Positions 62,601-64,000 of a stretch of 64,000 bases of DNA are shown here, piece after piece. A program made the position numbers and the translations under genes. The stretch covers positions 62,001 to 126,000 of IMG/VR virus record IMGVR_UViG_3300042484_001031; one strand, 5' to 3'. The notes under the pieces are model-generated. The model was not told the DNA's origin and ran no database searches. It saw only the letters and a list, made by a program, of their open reading frames with translations. The stretch is from a virus. Every line of letters starts with the position of its first letter. The stretch's first letter is position 1.

Positions 62601-64000
62601 CAGGTAGTGGCTTGGGCGGAACTACTGGATTCTACACAAATCTACCAGTATTTTTTGTAGGTACTGTATTTGGTGGTGTCATTGAAAATGAGAGATATTA
62701 TGTTACTACTGTAATAGACGATGAAACATTTACTATGTCTACAACAGAAGATCCTGTAATGGTTAGTGTTACAAATACTACAGCTAGTACGGATTATATT
62801 ACGTGTGATGATGCAACTGGTTTATCATTCAATGACCCTATTATATTTAATAGCATGAGTGTTAGTGGATCTGCTGTATCAACATTTGGTAATATAGCAG
62901 ACGGGACCATTTATTATGTAAGTGCTATAATTAATGATACTAATTTTCAAATATCTACTGTACCAAATGGTGGAACATTTGGCCTAGCTGATCAGGCTGC
63001 GGGTACAGGTACAGGATGTACAGGTACAAATCAAAAAGATATAGTACAATTAACAACTGCTACTGGATCAATGACATGCAATGTTGGATTACCGGTTAGC
63101 CCGGGACAAGTTACTGGCCAAGAATTTACATTCTATCCAACATCAGCAACTACTGTATCTTCTCCTGCATTCACTCAAGGAAATTTAATTACCAGAACTA
63201 TTAAGAATGCATTAGCTGACGGAGATTATCTATCACTAGAATCTGAAACCGGTGGTACAACTAACATGTATGTAAATATGCCAGTTAGAGTAGCCGCATC
63301 ATACGGTGGATTAAGTACTGGAACAACTTATTATGTTGTAAATATAGGAACAGTAACTACTGAAGTAATTCAAACTACATCAGCAAATGTATTAATTTCT
63401 ACTGGCACCGCTGGATTTTACGTTGATATGCCTATAACCTTTACAGGGTCTACATTGGGCGGAACTATTGAAAACACATTATATTTTGTCAAAACTGTAA
63501 ATGTTAATGGAACTGATTTTACTATCACAGACTCACAGGGTGGCGCAACACTTGCCTTGAGTAACGATACAGGATCAATGACAGTAACCGGTGCACCTTA
63601 CATCAAGGTATCAGCAACTTTGGGAGGTGGTGTCCTTGCATTATCAAATGCATCAACAAGCACAACCTTAACACAATATCCAACATCAAGTCCGTCATTT
63701 GATGTAAGTTGGATATTAGGTGGGTATAGTGTTGACATTACTGGCGCAGGTGCCGGATATGCAATTAACAATACCTTTACTGTATTAGGAACAGCATTGG
63801 GTGGCACAACTCCTACAAATAATTTAGTAATGACAGTTAATACTATTGGAACTAATGGACAAGTAACATCATTAATTAATTCAGGTACTCCTCCTGAAAT
63901 TGTTGAACAATATTACTTAAAAGTAATATCAACAACAGAGTGCGAGGTATATAGTGATTCACAATTACAAATACCAGTAACTGGAATAAACTTCCCGTTC
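50606..64000 (+). CDS. Giant virion structural protein (at least 4465 aa, 3' end outside window)
   Basis: The frame is open from the ATG at 50606 to the last base. I read sample lines about every kilobase in phase and met no stop. GAGAG precedes the ATG. The front, MATRIRTLNFLPEIFKTTTN then SQFLNATLDQIVDQPNTKRIQGYIGSRFGYG and EFYSWDSFTDLDKIINFNQYYWIPEGP, is a type I know from long structural proteins in aquatic T4-like phages. It lies where T4 has genes 7 and 8. Residues about 2255-2890 hold seven FG-GAP-like repeats; residues about 3900-4400 hold repeated modules with TTYYV, FTIS and LSNDTGSMT wording. Probably a peripheral baseplate or fibre-network protein; the exact role is unknown. Confidence 0.85.
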   Translation, partial: MATRIRTLNFLPEIFKTTTNSQFLNATLDQIVDQPNTKRIQGYIGSRFGYGVNAKNYYVTEPTKTRTDYQLDPGVVFLKKDTSTAQDFISYPGIIDGLKLEGALTGDNNRLFTSEFYSWDSFTDLDKIINFNQYYWIPEGPEAVTVSTETVYNATDYIITSTPNGYLVTATGQSQGSTNPSLTLLRGGTYTFNVNQASEFWIQGMPGITGYDPNQPNVQTRDVLGVDNNGAEVGIVTFTVPFKTAQDEYELPGNNRVDLVTTLLYANVDGVLLSSLTNGIDGITSIDGLTLMFYNNENETTFYTITYTGDITDPTITLVAGTTIPVEENITANFGTEYIGRTFYRTTGSVITLIPYLSAILDTLYYQDGTSSNKVGQIRLISSNTTNRIDVLTDIIGQANYTSPNGVVFTNGLKVILSGEIYPVSYENIRFYVEGVGTAIELIPVTDFVAPEPFTQGTYIPFDTTPYDIGNFDVNLYIPVLQDYITIARNSIDKNPWSRSNRWFHIDVINATATYTNNPELATLYATPDNKANRPIIEFYPNLRLFDAGVVGKPPIDFIDFRTTDAFNDVTGVAGQESYYPDVEVYTAYTGSIVGTTGTSTTISILSSAVTGAFQVGQYINDSTNVLPRNSQITAITGTTTLTLTVSWVGSQTIVSTSNESSFIANDIQNDSYSVFDGARIVFAADTTLNVRNKIYVVRFSTLVFGDTPVITLTEAEDGLVLTDEQTFAFRGYNYQGMDFHFDGTNWQESQQKTTVNQPPLFDILDNNGISFGDRDIYVGTSFAGNKLFAYGIGSGIDDPVLGFPLTYSSIDNIGDISFDVSLNSESFNYVSGTVPITQKVNTGYVYNYSDLTTSTRQLGWQTAVGPSVQYQIFEFDYFAANPTTTYTCDIAKLANTDSPWPTIQLFVNNKIQYSSDYTVETTATQTIVTFSVPNPEIDTVVEILLLSDQVSETAYYSIPINLNNNPLNEDIVSVNVGDIRGQYQSSFYNNPNTTGNVFGANNYRDLGNMVPYGNRIIQNSASLVLPGAFLRKQNQNLFNALMYNGREYITFKTLLVDTINTTDFTERLSPATMLDNALDVITSAKTDSNSFFWSDMLPSKAAYITNTYSFANALDVSIYPLSKIYNFATANYNGVLVYLTNTLGIITQLINGVDYTISSDSPSLTVTLDLAPGDQITIKEYNQTYGSYIPNTPTKLGLYPSTIPTVILDTAYYQPTYFIVGHDGSYNKLYGDYIDGVLIDFRDQVLLEFEKRIYNNLKLSNVIPIQEYEVLPGFFRDTDYSYDEILQIYSTSFLDWVGQNRINYKTQFYSANNEFTYNYNQSGNKINREVIPQGYWRGVYEYFYDTSTPDTSPWEMLGFTDQPTWWETRYGPSPYTSDNLVLWNDLAQGIDWNNGNPVVIPQAIRPELLQVLPVDSEGNIVSPFVSIVGNYSNTSFNRDWIVGDVGPAEFSYRRSSSWPFDLMRILALTKPAEFFNLGVDIDNYKFNEEFNQYLVNDRSHLVISDVEIYGNGTAKTSYINWIVDFEKQVGIDATTNITDLLYNVDVRLVYRLAGFSDKNLLRFYVEKSTANSNNSSLLIPDESYQVLLYDNQPFDKIVYSGVVVQLTNTGYKVYGNSQTNAYFKILAPKINGNYERVSVQGLSVQLARDYYTTPEVVAYGTEFITVQQVSQFLEGYGRYLASQGVLFDQIESGLTVSWRQMVAEYLYWAQSGWEVGSIVNINPASNLISINKDSYIVQPLTLQRQNFILNQNLYPIQSTDLSVIRDGTLFTAQPLNQGDTVAYGQFNISNFEHGIVFDNVTVFDDVIYNLITGLRQNRITLRGAKTAEWNGTIDAQGFVLNQDNVLDWDKTVKYTTGSIVKYKNKYWIALTIIQPKELFEEREWKETDYNEIQKGLLPNTSTRSYESTIYYDVNRANLENDADLLSFSLIGYRPRDYLALVDLTDITQINVYKNFIKNKGTLNAASAFKGANLPQGGINYDIYENWAIKSGEFGGVLNSNFIDFKLNQNLLTGNPSIVGLTNGITTAGVQQEVPLYSLYNYGRPVTSTDVLPLLPTDTPSTLFPYAGYANFNDMRIAAYYYFNLANSTSPRGVLTPLSELYVGQYVWIADYQGTWQVMTPASLGAVVFAKNNLNGTATITFNNPHGLTKYQPFAIVNFNDSLNGYYIVNTVIDLNSVLVNVTLAPSITIVTGQGIGFRFQSQRVDNPSDIIDLPLLNTEFVKNKVWVDTNNDGDWAVYRKSINYTYDSELVKDGSESFGSAVAYTDTLGYLIGDADAGVTYRYSFNVLFDRYDLKQTLTGVASFGTTITYANDIFVVSQPTGTPEVYVYQLVVNTTVDELQSLQSAISAPGGVTEWGRAIAISGDTNWLYISAVTSSTSLVYVYRYSTVTEEYEQSATIDLGLTNADNFGYSLSTDYYGDTVIIGTPDQNYDGSTENWGYTYVYDRTVQNFEAQYTSITYVPQPFTLAWTPSTTSITVTASDATLDRFTCASSSSLVIGDPITFTGTVFGGIALNTVYYVLAKPSGTTFTISTTRGGSTLQLNNGSGSMTATQQDTPLYVSVNGTLIDDSTYFNIGSTITIVQGLNAGDIITVSSNNFVLAQTLTTENTPRIGVQFGTSVDTNTYATEILVGAPFELNSQNQEGVVYRYTNGGGKYGMIIGTTATNITTTRTILVNGYMVVLTAGNATVVATAINQANITNLQATAVDGKLIISLLDNALASPNDKLNVTVLDTATWSELGFSTYTQTQVITDPHVQGTTQFGNVVKFNEFNSFVVSAPTATRYQATTFDSTDDEDYDNDTLFDNNTTQWIDTYANAGAVYMFDYLSVYNESLINCGNFVYAQSTNDINEIYGSQPMYGHAVEFNASRVVIGTPNFKPDTVAGQIITYFNSIGAPDWSVYRSSSPIVDINRIQNIQLYSAITNDTLDNLDYIDPLQGKILGSVRENIDVVSNVDPAGYNSPNNTQGSMVWGSSQVGQIWFNTSTTRFVNYHQNDIVYNSKWWGQIFPGSDVTVYSWITSNTLPISYAGPGTPYNVDTYSIEYTLNATGVLTPVYFYWVRNTNIIFTLRGKTLADSIIQSYIASPINSGISYFVPLEQDIFALYNCANNINANDTVLHIGYSTGTNDDVSHSLYNLIRTNYADDFLPGLPTTNGADVPESLYDRMLDSLCGVDESGAVVPDPFLPKPVQYGIYARPRQSFFVDRLLALKNYLTYANEILSQYPISETRRSLFLFTEGATNPSTVDNPNWSGSVLPFYATPDYWYYINWWATGYDDNTKSALQVPIYADLATINATAGLIVTVAANGDGKSETYVYTNLNTWDRIGLQDGTIEFSSNLWDYATARLGFGDNFFDTTPYDTYPSQETRSIVRALNEEIYTNELLIFRNKSLILLFEFIQSETIESQNYLPWLNKTSFMDVGHTIRELLPLEVFQSDNQDFLAGYINEVKPYHVVIKEFLFKYTGSDLYAGTITDFDLPAQYNTDIQQFITPELVYSNPSGANQYLPSDPIWETAPYSEWFNNYGLGITGVDDYQITVLASYVSLNSPAMAVDNAYGFPINGTILIGDELIGYSNVNRSNNTLSGLTRGVNGTPVTVHIPGEIITINLPAILVLNGGRGYAEPPRVVAYIDTTIYPEPRRVAVLQVVMNLDSILRVDVIDPGDGYAVLPEIIIDPSVSVTFTSDDVNLLSNTISLPSPLLQTGDLITYTIGTSTTPVGGLDVDQYYYVNVLESTPTFVVALYTTYRDAINDSDRVILFDTGLGVNNVLNVSARASCVSTSLPIRENQITLRFDRTTYNSELTDWVGGAFYGSFYAGLYNNSERIASSSIGLQSTQPDIDTILASAAGAVFEIEDVTNVEVIIWSSRTRIVSAINTSTDVITITASDGGASLINSDSITNPTIGFYIGMPIKFIGAVTGNITVETTYYIKSLVDGNKFTLSASISSGVPGAVLSMAGTILGSAGLTGYVGEVTNTAVVTIFYPGILTATATSSITNGISVPLTGSGLGGTTGFYTNLPVFFVGTVFGGVIENERYYVTTVIDDETFTMSTTEDPVMVSVTNTTASTDYITCDDATGLSFNDPIIFNSMSVSGSAVSTFGNIADGTIYYVSAIINDTNFQISTVPNGGTFGLADQAAGTGTGCTGTNQKDIVQLTTATGSMTCNVGLPVSPGQVTGQEFTFYPTSATTVSSPAFTQGNLITRTIKNALADGDYLSLESETGGTTNMYVNMPVRVAASYGGLSTGTTYYVVNIGTVTTEVIQTTSANVLISTGTAGFYVDMPITFTGSTLGGTIENTLYFVKTVNVNGTDFTITDSQGGATLALSNDTGSMTVTGAPYIKVSATLGGGVLALSNASTSTTLTQYPTSSPSFDVSWILGGYSVDITGAGAGYAINNTFTVLGTALGGTTPTNNLVMTVNTIGTNGQVTSLINSGTPPEIVEQYYLKVISTTECEVYSDSQLQIPVTGINFPF

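Overview
The window is a contiguous piece of a T4-like myovirus genome. It is AT-rich (about two thirds A+T by eye) and densely packed, and it carries a recognisable T4-type core: portal (gp20), prohead protease (gp21), scaffold (gp22), major capsid protein (gp23), recombination nuclease subunits gp46/gp47, late sigma factor gp55, and baseplate proteins gp53, gp25, gp6 and hub/spike proteins. Protein style (GN-rich repeat fibres, a giant structural protein after gp6, FNSIGGFSVG starts) resembles aquatic T4-like phages (cyanophage/pelagiphage type). The host cannot be named from this window: there are no tRNAs or host-derived metabolic genes.

Layout. 1-17,545 (minus): six GN-repeat tail-fibre/virion proteins, one with PKD-like domains. 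17,643-18,008 (plus): a degenerate HNH protein. 18,003-21,856 (minus): a glycine-rich adhesin, a 14-codon mini-ORF that looks like a recombination scar, and three paralogous six-repeat proteins. 21,996-29,373 (minus): head module in T4 order (gp20, a small gp67-like protein, an acidic gp68-like core protein, gp21, gp22, gp23), then a homing endonuclease and a membrane protein. 29,401-32,238 (minus): tape measure with an M15-type peptidase domain. 32,336-33,384 (plus): gp26-like protein with a strong candidate programmed -1 frameshift into a downstream 58-codon frame. 33,385-33,886: a 502-base gap without a convincing gene, GC-richer than its surroundings and full of perfect hairpins. 33,887-38,522 (minus): PD-(D/E)XK nuclease, gp46, gp47, gp55. 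38,648-64,000 (plus): baseplate module ending in an open reading frame of at least 4,465 codons that runs off the window.

Regulation. Most transcription units begin with a T4-style late promoter box, (G/C)ATAAATA or CTAAATA, which fits the gp55-like sigma factor encoded here. Divergent boxes drive the tape measure against the gp26-like gene, and gp55 against the baseplate operon. gp47-gp46 instead has a sigma70-type promoter. Several genes start only 4-6 nt after their promoter box and lack a Shine-Dalgarno sequence, which suggests leaderless mRNAs. UUCG-loop terminators follow gp23 and the membrane-protein gene.

How the genes work together. Head proteins build a prohead around a gp22/gp67/gp68-type core cleaved by gp21. 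The tape measure and its putative frameshifted chaperone set tail length. gp53, gp25, gp6, the hub and the spike form the baseplate. The GN-repeat, glycine-rich and repeat-array proteins are the likely host-recognition layer. The strongest items for follow-up are the frameshift cassette at 33,148-33,196, the unexplained structured region at 33,490-33,885, the mini-ORF scar at 18,932-18,976, and the giant protein with a seven-repeat FG-GAP-like propeller.
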